Below the pieces are notes generated by a model. That model had not been told where the DNA came from, searched no databases, and saw only the letters and a program-made list of their open reading frames with translations. 64,000 nucleotides of DNA, from NCBI GenBank assembly GCA_012934845.2, contig WNNJ02002764.1, forward strand, positions 1-64,000, read 5' to 3'. How positions within the stretch are numbered: position 1 is the first letter of the stretch; every line of letters starts with the position of its first letter. Shown here in pieces: positions 22,083-33,848 of the stretch. This DNA comes from Pomphorhynchus laevis (taxonomy: Eukaryota; Acanthocephala; Palaeacanthocephala; Echinorhynchida; Pomphorhynchidae). Both the position numbers and the translations under genes were made by a program.

Positions 22083-22552
22083 CGGTACCCGGACTCGTTT
22101 TGTCGATTCTTTCGTGGCTGCCACATCAAACAAACATAACGAAGAATATTTATTAACCACACCACCTTGCAGCCGTGTCAAAACTGCAAGGAAACAAAAT
22201 ACGAAATGATACTCATGTATTTACTGTCTAGTCTTTAGAATAAGTCAAATTCGGTCAGCGTTAGCCGAATTTGACTAACAAAATAAGGACATTCAAACAC
22301 GTGGCCCAACGATTATGACGATTTTTGAGAAAATGGCAAATTCAACACGTTAAACATGAAGGATAAATGAGATTCAACTTTTTTCGTGTATTGAAATTTG
22401 CATCGGCCGAATTTACCGTGAAATCCACGTATTGATGCCTACTATATTGAGAAATATTTTGTGTATCTGAGCACTCGCCTATTTTCTATATGAAAGGCTG
22501 AATAAATGTAAGTTAGCACATAACAGTGGTATTTTTAGTTGCATATAGACTC

Positions 22553-22633
22553 GTGCCGTATGCCGGTTTTCCTCTGCATCCAGTAGTGAGAGGTATCTGG
22601 CACTGATGAGTCAAAATAATGACGAAACGGTAC
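22553..22633 (+). ncRNA. Type III hammerhead ribozyme
   Basis: Stem III 3' strand GUGCCGU (22553-22559), cleavage-site A (22560), stem I 3' UGCCGGU (22561-22567), loop, stem I 5' AUCUGGCA (22595-22602, one bulged U), core CUGAUGA (22603-22609), stem II GUCA/UGAC (22610-22613 and 22620-22623), core GAAA (22624-22627), stem III 5' closing as ACGGUAC (22627-22633). All conserved bases are present and stem III has seven pairs including one wobble. This is the most intact copy of its family. Confidence 0.88.
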
Positions 22634-22780
22634 CTGGTATCGTTTTGTCGATTCTTTCGTGGCTGCCACATCATACAAACAAAAAATGCCCACGGAAATC
22701 TCTCATTTTCTCGTAAAATACAAATAAGTTTGCAGATAAATAAAGAGAATGCGCTGGCATTAGCATCTTTTGACATACTC

Positions 22781-22863
22781 GTGCCCTGTCTGCCGATCCT
22801 CTTCTGCATTTAGTAGTGGGAGGTACCTGGCACTGATGAGTCAAAATAATGACGAGACGGTAC
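22781..22863 (+). ncRNA. Type III hammerhead, core variant
   Basis: Second monomer: GUC cleavage triplet at 22788-22790, UGCC/GGCA stem I, CUGAUGA, and the same GUCA/UGAC stem II, but GAGA in place of GAAA. Changing this adenosine usually abolishes activity. Confidence 0.75.
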
Positions 22864-23085
22864 ATGGCATCGTTTTGTCGATTATTTCGTGGCAGCCACA
22901 TCATACAAACAGAAAAAATACCCACGAAAATATCTCATTTTCTTGTAAAATACAAATAAGTTGGCAGATAAATAGGGAGAGAATGCGCTAACATTAGCCA
23001 GTGCTCTTAGCTAATGATCCTTTTGGTGAAGAATGTACCTAGTGTGCTAGAAATTTTCTAGCTCTAAGTACCTTTTGACATACTC

Positions 23086-23167
23086 GTGCCGTCTGCCGGT
23101 CCTTCTCTGCATTCAGTAGTGGGAGGTACCTGGCACTGATGAGTCAAAATAATGACGAGACGGTGCA
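23086..23167 (+). ncRNA. Type III hammerhead, core variant
   Basis: Third monomer: GUGCCGUC, stem I UGCCGGU paired with ACCUGGCA, CUGAUGA, stem II GUCA/UGAC, then GAGA instead of GAAA as in the second monomer. Confidence 0.75.
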
Positions 23168-23490
23168 TGACATCGTTTTGTCGATTCTTTCGTGGCTGCC
23201 ACATCAAACAAACATAACGAAGAATATTTATTAACCACACCACCTTGCAGCCGTGTCAAAACTGCAAGGAAACAAAATACGAAATGATACTCATGTATTT
23301 ACTGTCTAGTCTTTAGAATAAGTCAAATTCGGCCAGCGTTAGCCGAATTTGACTAACAAAATAAGGACATTCAAACACGTGGCCCAATGATTATGACGAT
23401 TTTTGAGAAAATAGCAAATTCAACACAAACATGAAGGATAAATGAGATTCAACTTTTTTCGTGTATTGCAATTTGTATCGACAGTGGTAT

Positions 23491-23999
23491 TTTTAGTATA
23501 CCGGGTAATATTGATTTGATGTATACTTGGTAATACGTTGTTTAATACGTGGCAGACGTCATTCCCAATTATCAATTCAGTACTAGAAAATGTGGTGTAA
23601 ACATGAGTATTAAATTTAGCTTATCCGTTCGTTACTGACATTACTCGCTCTCGACTAAATAAGAAACGTTACTCGCTTTCGAATACATGAGAACCGTTAC
23701 TCGCTCTCTGATACCATTTAATATGCAATAAACAATATATAATATCTTATATGATATATATAATATAAAATCGGAATTGTAGAAAATCTAAAGATTAAAA
23801 TATTTAGTTTTAAATTGATATATTTAAAGTATATTTAATTAATATATTTTTATATTTTTTAATTACATATTTTGAGTACAAAATATGTAACCTAAGTTAT
23901 CTAATTTTATTTTAGTTTCAGATCGCTTGATTTAAAAATTTTGCGAATTTTATAACTTGACTAAATAAATCTTTTAAGATAATTCTGTTTGCAATGTGA
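23491..23999. other. AT-rich, nothing identified
   Basis: A few short repeats ('gttactcgctctc' words near 23640-23710) but no gene. Confidence 0.5.
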
Positions 24000-26950
24000 A
24001 ATATATAAATTATCAAAATATTACTAGAAATAAATTTAAACTATTAAGCTGAAAGTTTTTATGAATATTAAACAATATGCTTTGTATTAGAATAAGATAC
24101 ACTGGAGCATCAAATTTGATCGGAGGAAACACGTCAAAATTTCGATCGTCAGGGGTCGAAACCTGATAACACAGCAGTTCCTTTTGATGGCCTCTGATCC
24201 TTATGCTAATGCATCGTATGTTATATTATAATAAATTATTTATTAATTATTTATCTATAATTATTTATCTCAATTAGTTGATCTGATCAGTTAACAATTT
24301 CAAAATTCATTTAAAGGCAAGTCGTAAAATCGGTGCAGTAGAACAGAAAACTTTGTTGATTTCATTAAGCAAATTATGTCATTCGTTTCGAAATACATTA
24401 AATTGCTGTTTGCCTATCAAAATAATAAACTGCTCTCTTCAAATTATGTTCAAAAGTATCATATCTTTGAATTACCGTCTTCTAAACGGTACTGAATTGA
24501 TCAAATTTCAATTAAGACAAGCAAAGAACAACATCAAGATTTATAATTTGTATCAAAAACAAATAATCTACGTCATATTATCAGTGCAATATTATTTTTA
24601 CACTTCTACTTTTGAGTTTTTTTAAATAAAAGTAACGAAGAGAAGAACTATTCACAGATACAAAGAAAAATGTGGTTGAGATTTGAAAAATAAGATTTAA
24701 TTAAATCAGGTAAAGTTGAGAAGCATTGTGAAGCATTCAGCAAAATTCGATTAATACTTAATACTTTCACGCTGTACAGGTTGTTTTGATCATGTGTTGC
24801 TACGTATTGGCGTAGTTGATTAGTGGATATTGATTAGCAGGGCGCATGTGAAAAGCTATTGTGCAGTGATTTCTTGAAAAACGTGCAGAACTTTCAGCTT
24901 TGAATAAAAAAAAGCATATATACATTTTTTTAAAGTATTACAAAAACATAAGAAGCAACAGCAAGCAGCATTACACAGAGAGAAAGCGAGCATTAAATGA
25001 TAAGCTTTACAAAATTAAGTTTAAATTCAACATCTCAAAACTTAATCAAAGTGTTCCACTCATTACCACTGAATGAAGAATAAAATTATCTTAAAGATCA
25101 TTTATACCATTTTGTTATTGATAATTTAACGTTTAATTGTTAAATTTAACATTAAATTTTAATCAGAGGTAATACGCCATTAGAATGCATTTGGCCCCAC
25201 TGCTGAGTTGGGTCAAGGAATAGAAGCTGAAACTTGATAACATAGCAGCTCCTCCTAATGACTTCTAATTCTTATTATGATGCAACGTCTGTTATTAAGA
25301 TACACCCGATAATCAAATGTAATCAGACGAAATACATAATTAGAATGCATTTGGCCCCGCTGCTGATTTGGGTCAAGGAATATCTGCCGAAACCTAATAG
25401 CATAGCAGTTCCTTCTGATGACCTCTAATCCTTATTCTGATACATCGTATGTTATTAAGATACACCATATAATCAAATTCCATTAGACGAAATACGTCGT
25501 TAAAATGTATTCGGATAGCTGCTATGTTGGGTAGAGGAATAGGAGCCGAAACCTGATAACATAGCTGTTCCTCCTGATGACCTCTAATCCTTATTCTAAT
25601 ACAACATTTGTTATTTATTAGTCAATTCATAAAAATTGACTTTTATTTTAAATTTTAACTTGATATAAGTTATATAATTAAGTTATGTCAATATATAAGA
25701 ATAAATATCTTTATAATATATAAAGAAATAAATATTTATCCTCTTATCATTATTCTGATACATCGTATGCTATTTATTAGTCAATTCCTTATGTCAAATA
25801 CTTATCAAATCCTTATTCTCTAATCCTTATTTCGATACATCGTATCTTATTTATTAGTCAATTCTTAACAAATGACTAATATTTTAAATTTCAATTTTTT
25901 ATTTATACTTGATATAAGCTAATTGATCTATAATCCTGTTAATGATCTATAATCATATTCTTATATATCGTATGTTATTTGTTAGTCAATTCATAACAAA
26001 TGACTTTTATTTTAAATTTCAATTTTAAATTGATATGAATTACTTTTATTAACACCATCTTCCTAGCAAACCATCTTCTGCATTATGATATAAATTCATG
26101 CATGCAAGTATCGATCTGGATATCATATCTATTTTATAGGATTCATAAGATGATATTATATATCAAATCCTTATTGTATTAAATTATATCACATCCTTAT
26201 TATATCAAATCCTTATTAAATCTTAATCCTCTTATCCTTAATCTGATACATCGTATGCTATTTATTAGTCAATTCCTTATATTAATTCCTTATGTCAAAT
26301 ACTTATCAAATCCTTATTCTCTAATCCTTATTTCGATACATCGTATCTTATTTATTAGTCATTTCATAACAAATGACTAATATTTTAAATTTCAATTTTT
26401 TATTTTAACTTGATATAAGCTATATAAAATCTTATAACAATTATTTATTATTTAATTATTGAATTTTGATTTATTTATTTAGCATTATTATTTTTTATTT
26501 ATTTTTTTATTTTATAATTATATAAAATACGTGAATTCAGTTAGCTGAATTGATTGTGTTTTGCTTACTTGATGATGCTGATAGCGACCAGCGACAAATT
26601 GTTAAGTTGCCTAAATAAATTATTTTTCCAATTACATGGTATATATTTGCTACTCATGATACACTTTTCGAAAAATATATTTCTTCAAAGTTAGATACAT
26701 CATATCTTAATAAATTAATAATTTATTAATAATTTATTAATTTATTAATTTGAAATTTATTCATTGAAATTTATTTTAAATTTCAATTTTAAATTTTCTC
26801 TTGATATAAATTATATAAAATCTTTTTAAAATAATTAAATTATTTATTATTTATTATTTAAATTTTATTTAGCATTATTTTTAATTTATAAATAATATAA
26901 AATACATAGACTCAGTTAGCTAATCTGATTTAATTGTTAAACGTTTGATT
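24000..26950 (+). repeat. Cluster of PLE-1 terminal repeats
   Basis: At 24000-24110 a remnant of the PLE-1 coding tail leads into a terminal repeat (24120-24240). Clear copies follow at 25150-25300, 25320-25460 and 25480-25660, then partial ones to 26950. Each good copy reads through 'ggccccgctgct', 'gggtcgaggaata', 'ccgaaacctgataacatagcagttcct', 'cctgatgacctctaatcc' and a 3' AT-rich part ending 'gactcagttagctgatctgatt'. The section 25933-26350 is duplicated at 29846-30220. The open frame at 24353-24625 has no similarity I know and is not called. Confidence 0.75.
25531..25590 (+). ncRNA. Hammerhead-like segments in PLE-1 terminal repeat, reversed order
   Basis: GUA triplet (25531-25533; GUC in other copies), stem I 3' GAGGAA (25534-25539), stem II 3' region UAGGAG-CC (25540-25547), core GAAA (25548-25551), CC opening stem III, then stem I 5' UUCCUC (25568-25573), core CUGAUGA (25574-25580) and stem II 5' CCUCUAAUCC (25581-25590). 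GG just before the triplet pairs with CC after GAAA. In addition CUGCUAUGUU upstream pairs with AACAUAGCAG in well-preserved copies. The cyclic order (UH, GAAA, CUGAUGA) is the reverse of the canonical one, as in the 380-bp satellite. Stem II does not start with the usual G-C pair. Function is inference. Confidence 0.5.
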
Positions 26951-27940
26951 GTTAAACTTTCAATTTCTACTAGAATGGCAATCTTATTATATAAAACAGT
27001 TCATATAAATGATAGGAATTTATAAATTTATATAAATTTATTTCAAACGCCTAATAAATAATGATTTCAGATACAATAAAATAACAAATAACATGATTTA
27101 CACACTAAATTTCGTCACTTTTTATTGAGCTTATTAAATACTAATGGGATCAATGAAAGATCATTGAGCTTTTGTAATCCAAGGGATTACAAAAGTGCAC
27201 AGGTGGATTACACTCCAGTCACATTACAAATCATACCGCTTGCATGCAATTTGAGTAAATGCAAATGTGAATAGGAATAAAATTGAAAAGCTACGAAGTT
27301 GAATGGTGATTAAATAGAATACAGTAAATAAGTAGTTGTTTGATTAATTTGAAATACCAAAATGTAATCCATTTAGGTTTTTGGAAATATTTTTTTCTTT
27401 ACAAATTGAAACTTTGACAGTTTCAATTACGGCTAACATTTTATTAAATTGAAAAGACGTATCCAGAAAACGTTGCTGGTATGAATTTTCAAATCAATAA
27501 CATTAAGAAAAATCAGCGGGTTTCGATAAGAATTTTGACTACAATTTTGCGCCTTTTTATATAATACTCACATCTTTTTGTCTACAAACTGCTACTATAT
27601 TTCGAATCATTTCATTATATGTTGTAAGTATTTATAAATATTTCGATTTTAATATGTTGCAGGTATTATCCTTTGCATAATTATAAATGATATTTTTACA
27701 AAGGTAATAGACAGTTTTGCTTATGGACTTAAGAAATATCAAAAATTAAAGGATTGAGTGGGTACAATAGGTACACAAATAAATACTGTTTTCGAGAATC
27801 CAAGAAAACCTTGGATTCCAATAAGATACCTTGGAATGCAAGAAATGTTAAAGAGCTTTTAATATCAGTTATTACAAGTTTATATGATCATAATAAACAT
27901 CTTATTTCATCGAGCTAAATGTTTGGATTGGCGAATCAAT
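26951..27940. other. AT-rich, one perfect small hairpin
   Basis: CTTTTGTAATCC and its complement, 3 nt apart, lie at about 27168-27194. Otherwise nothing is identified. Confidence 0.6.
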
Positions 27941-28110
27941 ATGTTTATTATTTGGCTGCGCTGCTATGTCGGGTCCAATTGAGTAATAGGGGCTAAACAA
28001 CATGATAACAAGAGAGTTTCTCCTGATTATCTCTAATCCTTATTATGATACATCGTCAATTATTTATTAGTCAATTCATAAAACTGACTTTTATTTTTTA
28101 AAGTTTTTAT
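27940..28110 (+). repeat. PLE-1 terminal repeat copy
   Basis: Markers 'gctgctatgtcgggtcc', 'ataggggctaaac' and 'ctctaatccttattatgata' identify a degenerate copy. Confidence 0.65.
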
Positions 28111-28254
28111 TTATACACAAATCATTTTCATGAATTTATTAAAAAATGTAAGTGGCTAAATTAGTCAACAGATTTTTAAAAAATATATATGGAATCTTTA
28201 TCTTATAGTGATACTGAGATATACTAGATACTGAGGAGACTCATGATAATATTT

Positions 28255-28445
28255 GGTTTATTATAACTACCGGCAATAAGTCTAAAATACTATTTGTTAT
28301 TGAACGTTTTGCTCCTGTCAGGACATTGTAAGAATTTATAATAACCAAGACTATTTTTAATGTCTGACGAAGCTTAAGAGGAGCGAAACGTTCAATAAAA
28401 ACTAATATTTTAGACTTATTGCTGGTAGTTATTATAAACCATATA
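28255..28445. repeat. Inverted Penelope-type terminal repeats with hammerhead-like cores
   Basis: Arms of about 75 bp at 28255-28330 and 28360-28445 are inverted copies ('ggtttattataactaccggc' and its complement). The right arm reads CUGACGAAGCUU..GGAGCGAAACGUUC, which resembles the hammerhead cores known from Penelope-like element ends. The left arm is degraded. Confidence 0.55.
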
Positions 28446-28479
28446 TATAATTAGGATGATCCGGAAAGCACGTGGTTAG

Positions 28480-28690
28480 ATTAAGGAGGTAATGCCCATG
28501 CTACCACGTTAGCAAATTCTCAGAGATGCCTTCTTAATACATCACAAGGCAGCCGAAACGACTGATAGTAGCTCACTCTAATGATAAGTGCTGCCGGCTA
28601 CCATCAGCTCGTCTAGGAGTGATAAAGAAGTCTGCTCTACTTGTAATCGAACTCCGGTTTTTGGCAACATCTACAATTATATATATATAC
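28480..28690 (+). repeat. Solitary diverged relative of the 380-bp satellite
   Basis: Collinear with a satellite unit in several blocks (aggatgatccgg, ggcagccgaaacga, aagtgctgccgg, gtctaggagtgat, aatcgaactcc). The hammerhead-part layout is kept: GGCAGCC-GAAA (28548-28558), a long helix III, CACUCUA then AUGAUAA then GUGCUGCC (28574-28595), and CGUC-UAGGAGUG (28609-28621). Stem II has changed from GGCAAC/GUUGCC to GGCAGC/GCUGCC, a compensated pair. The core reads AUGAUAA, so this copy should be inactive. Confidence 0.7.
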
Positions 28691-28734
28691 TTTAATGAAG
28701 TGTAGAAAACAGGCAAAGACACTTATAATTTATT

Positions 28735-28775
28735 TAAACGTTTCGTCCTTTATAGGGACTTCGTCACTATATTGT
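28735..28775 (-). ncRNA. Penelope-type hammerhead-like motif
   Basis: Minus strand GUGACGAAGUCC, loop, GGACGAAACGUUU: stem II GUCC/GGAC between GACGA and GAAA. The first core base is G rather than C in this copy. Such motifs mark ends of Penelope-like elements. Confidence 0.5.
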
Positions 28776-28829
28776 AGTAAAAATATTTTAACTACATAAT
28801 TGTATATTTTTCTATACATAATATATATA

Positions 28830-29405
28830 GAAAAATAAGTATTTTAAATATTGAATGAAAGCGCTATAATGTGAGTTTTATTCTGTGGTATATAATGCTG
28901 AGAATGAACTAAAATTACTTTCGAAGAGTTGAAAGAAAAAGATTGATAATTAAAAATAGAAAATCTTTAAAAACGTTCGTACAATTTGTATATGCAAAAG
29001 AAATATACTTTGATCACAAAGGGTCCTGGATTGAGTGAGCCACAAATACAGAGGGAGTTGGTATCAAGCATAAAAACACAAACGAATGTCAAGAATAGCA
29101 TAAGCAACACCACAATTTGTATTTTACTTATAATTTGTTGCATGAGGAAATCAATGATTAAGAAATGAACAATTTTTTAACCTAACAAATCCTTGTGCTG
29201 AAATCAAAATTAATCGGTAAGCAAAATGACACATTTTACATCTCAATTGCAATTTAAATTTCTACATAAATTATTAATTAGGCCATAAGTAACAACCGAT
29301 CTTACGATTTTCTCCTAAAAAATATTTCTCTAGGAGAAAACCACTTTTTTCTTAATTAATAATTCATTTTTTAAATTTTTATTTTCTAGGATTCAACAAA
29401 TGGCT
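28830..29405 (+). repeat. 575-bp repeat, copy 1
   Basis: Nearly identical to 32828-33425 (offset 3998 bp at the left, small indels near the right end). It encodes the same 60-residue frame (MYMQKKYTLITKGPG...) in both copies, but the frame has no similarity I know and no repeat-independent support. It contains an inverted repeat around 'ctcctaaaaaatatttctctaggag'. It may be a non-autonomous element or a segmental duplication. Confidence 0.8.
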
Positions 29406-29845
29406 TTCAGAGCAAGCCTTGTGTTATAACAGTAAATAATTAAGGAAATAACCGCATTTGCTTTTAAAAATAAAACATAATTCATTATTTAATGTTTAAT
29501 TACACAAACCATGGCTTCGCTTTCCCAAAATCCAAGAAAGTAAATTTAGTTAGTGATTTTCGCTAATGCAGTTGTTGGTCAGTTCTGACACAACGTTTTC
29601 GGTAAAGGTTTTTTGAAGACTGATAATTTACCAAGTAATTTTATTTATTTGATTATCAGGGAAAACACTAAGACGATTAATTTTATCCCGAAAGTACATG
29701 TTTACCCGATAAACATGACAAAAATGACATATAAAATGCATTAATATTTCATAAATATTAAGACTGACATGCTTATTTGAAAATATCAAAGTATATTTTA
29801 AATTTAAAAGAATCGAGGAATTTAGCAGGAATCATTATTCCTGCT
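29406..29845. other. AT-rich, nothing identified
   Basis: No supported feature. Confidence 0.5.
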
Positions 29846-32400
29846 AATGATCTATAATCCTTATTCTTATATATCGTATGTTATTTGTTAGTCAATTCAT
29901 AACAAATGACTTTTATTTTAAATTTCAATTTTAAATTGATATGAATTACTTTTATTAACACCATCTTCCTAGCAAACCATCTTCTGCATTATGATATAAA
30001 TTCATGCATGCAAGTATCGATCTGGATATCATATCTATTTTATAGGATTCATAAGATGATATTATATATCAAATCCTTATTGTATTAAATTATATCACAT
30101 CCTTATTATATCAAATCCTTATTAAATCTTAATCCTCTTATCCTTATTCTGATACATCGTATGCTATTCATCAGTCAATTCCTTATGTCAAATACTTATC
30201 AAATCCTTATTCTCTAATTCCATACATCGTATCTTATTTACTAGTCAATTCATAACAATTGATTTTTATTTTATATTTCAATTTCAAATTTTAATTTGAT
30301 ATAAATTGTATAAAATCTGAAATAAATATTCTTTGTAATTATTTATCTTTATTTTTGATTTATTAATAATATAAAATACGTAGACTCAGTTATCTGATTT
30401 GTTCTACTGACAACTTATTATTGACCTATGGACTTTGTTTCCCAGTAATATAACCTCTGTCAACTTATAATCAACAATACTAGGTTAATACATTATTATT
30501 TCTTATTTTTAAAACATGCTATGAGTTATATGAAATCTTATATAAAATTTGTATTTAAACGGTTAAAATTTATTGAAAATCTTTGAACAAAAATATTATT
30601 TTAAATTTGTAAAAAATTAAAAAAATTAATTTATCAAAATTATAAATTAAGTTCACTTGCAGTATAATCGTGACGCCAGCTCACTTTTAACTTTTGTCTT
30701 TTATTTCTTACAGCAAGCGAACAAATGCTTTTCGCAAGCATTATCTTTTAGATAACAGATTTTCTGCTCTTACACCAACATAAGTGTAAATTATAAATTT
30801 TATCTTGACATAAATATAAATTTAATAAAATCTTTTTTAATTATTAATTATTTATTTTATCTATCTTTATTTATTTACAGTTAATGACCTCCATTCCTGA
30901 TTCTAATACATCGTCTGTTATTTATTCGCCAATTCATAAAAATAGACTTTTATTTTAAATTTCAATTTTACATTTTAACTTGATATGAGTTATTTGTTAT
31001 GCTAGTTTTACTCGTCAAGTACACAAATTAAAATGTTTATTCTTTCTACATACTAATCAGGTAACTGAGTTTACGTATTTTATACTATCTATAAAAATAA
31101 AGATAAATAATAAATAAATAATAATTGACTTTTATTTAAATTTCAATTTAAAATTTTACTTAATAAAAAAATATTTTAACAATTATTTATTATTTACAAT
31201 CATAAAATTATTATCTTCTGTATACTTGAGTTAGCACGCCCTGCAAGGTGTACATAGAGCTATTTTGGGGATACACAAATGTTGGATATTGGTCTTAATG
31301 TGTTGAGCTTAATATTTCCAACAATGTAAATTTCAACTTGATATAATAATAAATTGTATTAAATCTTATATAATTATTTATTATTTAATATCTAGCTCAA
31401 AATACGTAGACTCAGTTATCTGATCTGATTCATCAAAGGAAAAACTTCATTCGCATGAATTTAGCCCCATTTCCTCATGATGACCTCTAATCCATATATT
31501 GATAAAACGTCTGTTTTAAATTTCAATTTTAAATTTAACTTGATAAATTTTTTTATTATAACAATTATTTATTATTTACAATCAGATTCCCAATATTTCC
31601 AACAATGTAAATTTTAACTTAATATAATAATAAATTGTATAAGATCTTAAATAATTATTTATTATTTATCTTTATTTATATTAATATTTAGTTCAAAATA
31701 CGTAGACTCAGTTATCTGATCTGATTCATCAAAGGAAATACGTCATTCGCATGTATGTTCCTCCTGATAATCTATAGTCCATATTCTTATGCATAGTCTG
31801 TTATTAATTATCATATTAAATTTTAATTTTAACTTGATATAACTATAAATTGTATAAAATCTTATATATATTTATATCTTTATTTTTGATTTATATTTAG
31901 TTCAAAATACGGAGATGTAGTTATCTAATTTCAATTTTAAATTTAACTTGATAAATTTTTTTATTATAACAATTATTTATTATTTACAATCAGATTCCCA
32001 ATATTTCCAACAATGTAAATTTCAACTTGATATAATAATAAATTGTATTAAATCTTATATAATTATTTATTATTTATCTTTATTTATATTAATATTTAGT
32101 TCAAAATACGTAGACTCAGTTATCTGATCTGATTCATCGGAGGAACTACGTCATTAGCATATATTTAGCCCCGCTGCTTTGTTGGGTCGTGGAATAGGGG
32201 GCCGAAACTAGTAACATAGCAGTTGTCAAGTTTCGACAACTGCTATTTCGACAAATGCCATTCAACATATCAGGTTCTTATGACTAGTCTGTTATTTATA
32301 AGTCAATTCATAAAAATTGATTTTTATTTTAAATTTGAATTTTAAATTTAATCGTTTTATAAAATACGTAGATACAGCTAGCTGGCCTTATATTTTAAAT
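29846..32400 (+). repeat. PLE-1 terminal repeats and segmental duplications
   Basis: 29846-30220 duplicates 25933-26350. 31390-31930 and 32110-32340 duplicate parts of 18900-19740. The remainder is made of partial terminal repeats with the markers 'acttgatataa', 'ttatttattatttatct' and 'acgtagactcagttatctgatctgattcat'. No gene is seen; the open frame at 32448-32717 just downstream is unassigned. Confidence 0.7.
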
Positions 32401-32827
32401 TTAAGGAGAACATAAACACTATTTATAAGATATGTATTATCTAGTGTGTGAATTGTAAAAGTATACTTGTGGCTAGGGTGAAAATAGCATTCGTCATGCG
32501 TTACAATATAAGCGCAAAGCAAAACGAATTAAAAATTGTTAGCCGAAAGACACCACACAACACCGATATAAAGACACATCACAACAATAAGTCTCACCAG
32601 TCTAACTTATTATTAGGCTCGAAACACTTTCTAGCGCATCACCAATGTAATGATGGCGATTTTGAAACGTGTCCTTGGAATGTTTTCACAACTTGCACCT
32701 TAAATTATAAATTATAAAAGGATTGCCAATTCACGACTGCTAAATGCTTGATGAACCGAAAGACAAAAATTGCGTACAAGACATATATATAATTTAACTA
32801 TAGACTCTCACTCAAAATTGAAGAGTG

Positions 32828-33425
32828 GAAAAATAAGTATTTTAAATATTGAATGAAAGCGCTATAATGTGAGTTTTATTCTGTGGTATATAATGCTGAG
32901 AATGAACTAAAATTACTTTCGAAGAGTTGAAAGAAAAAGATTGATAATTAAAAATAGAAAATCTTTAAAAACGTTCGTACAATTTGTATATGCAAAAGAA
33001 ATATACTTTGATCACAAAGGGTCCTGGATTGAGTGAGCCACAAATACAGAGGGAGTTGGTATCAAGCATAAAAACACAAACGAATGTCAAGAATAGCATA
33101 AGCAACACCACAATTTGTATTTTACTTATAATTTGTTGCATGAGGAAATCAATGATTAAGAAATGAACAATTTTTTAACCTAACAAATCCTTGTGCTGAA
33201 ATCAAAATTAATTGGTAAGCAAAATGACACATTTTACATCTCAATTGCAATTTAAATTTCTACATAAATTATTAATTAGGCCATAAGTAACAACCGATCT
33301 TACGATTTTCTCCTAAAAAATATTTCTCTAGGAGAAAACATCACTTTTTTCTTAATTAATAATTCATTTTTTAAATTTTTATTTAAAAATTATTATTTTT
33401 TAGATTTCAACAAATGGCTCTTATA
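32828..33425 (+). repeat. 575-bp repeat, copy 2
   Basis: Second copy of the repeat at 28830-29405, differing by a few substitutions and small insertions near its right end. Confidence 0.8.
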
Positions 33426-33848
33426 TGCGTTTTATAATTTAACTATTAAATATTTAATTAATTTTTAATTGAAATCATTTCGCAAATGATGCCTTCAACC
33501 TTTACTAATTTTACGGCTAGTAGTTGTTTAGGCTGGATGTGAGACAATTCAATTATTCGTAATTTGTAAATGCATGACTAACCTCTAGCCTCATGAGGAC
33601 TGCTAATTTGAATCAATCAGTGCAAACGATACTTATCTTTGCTTTCCTGCCACTTGTTTGTAAAGTGGATATTTTCAAAGTTGCGTGACCATCTGCTTTC
33701 TGTAAATATTTCGTCATTGAAATTTCGTCATTAGTTTATGGGTAATTATATTTTTAAGTTCACTGTGAAGAATATTCGAAAGTACATGAAGATTGGTTGG
33801 CAGAAACTTGAGATTTGACGATTCGCTGATACACAATTTGATTTAAGT

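Larger units (their letters stand above)
22083..23490 (+). repeat. Tandem repeat with type III hammerheads
   Basis: Three hammerhead-bearing monomers lie head to tail (ribozymes at 22553, 22781 and 23086; spacing about 230-305 bp). They are bracketed by a direct repeat of about 300 bp (22091-22390 and 23170-23480) that begins within the monomer sequence and reads on through 'aaccacaccaccttgcagcc'. The layout, hammerhead monomers between long direct repeats, resembles a retrozyme. No open frame is shared between units. Dispersed single copies lie at 38470-38720 and 9130-9520. Confidence 0.75.

Noticed and set aside
24353-24625. 90-residue plus-strand open frame as a gene
   Set aside because: Composition is that of translated AT-rich DNA, with no homology and no exon signals.
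25540-25590. Simple 11-bp helix (AGGAAUAGGGG with CCUCUAAUCCU) instead of two hammerhead stems in the PLE-1 terminal repeat
   Set aside because: It is a possible alternative and competes for the same bases, but it ignores the exact abutment of GAGGAA/UUCCUC on GUC and CUGAUGA; kept as a caveat rather than the main call.
32448-32717. 89-residue plus-strand open frame as a gene
   Set aside because: No recognised motif, no splice or promoter context, and it abuts repeat debris.
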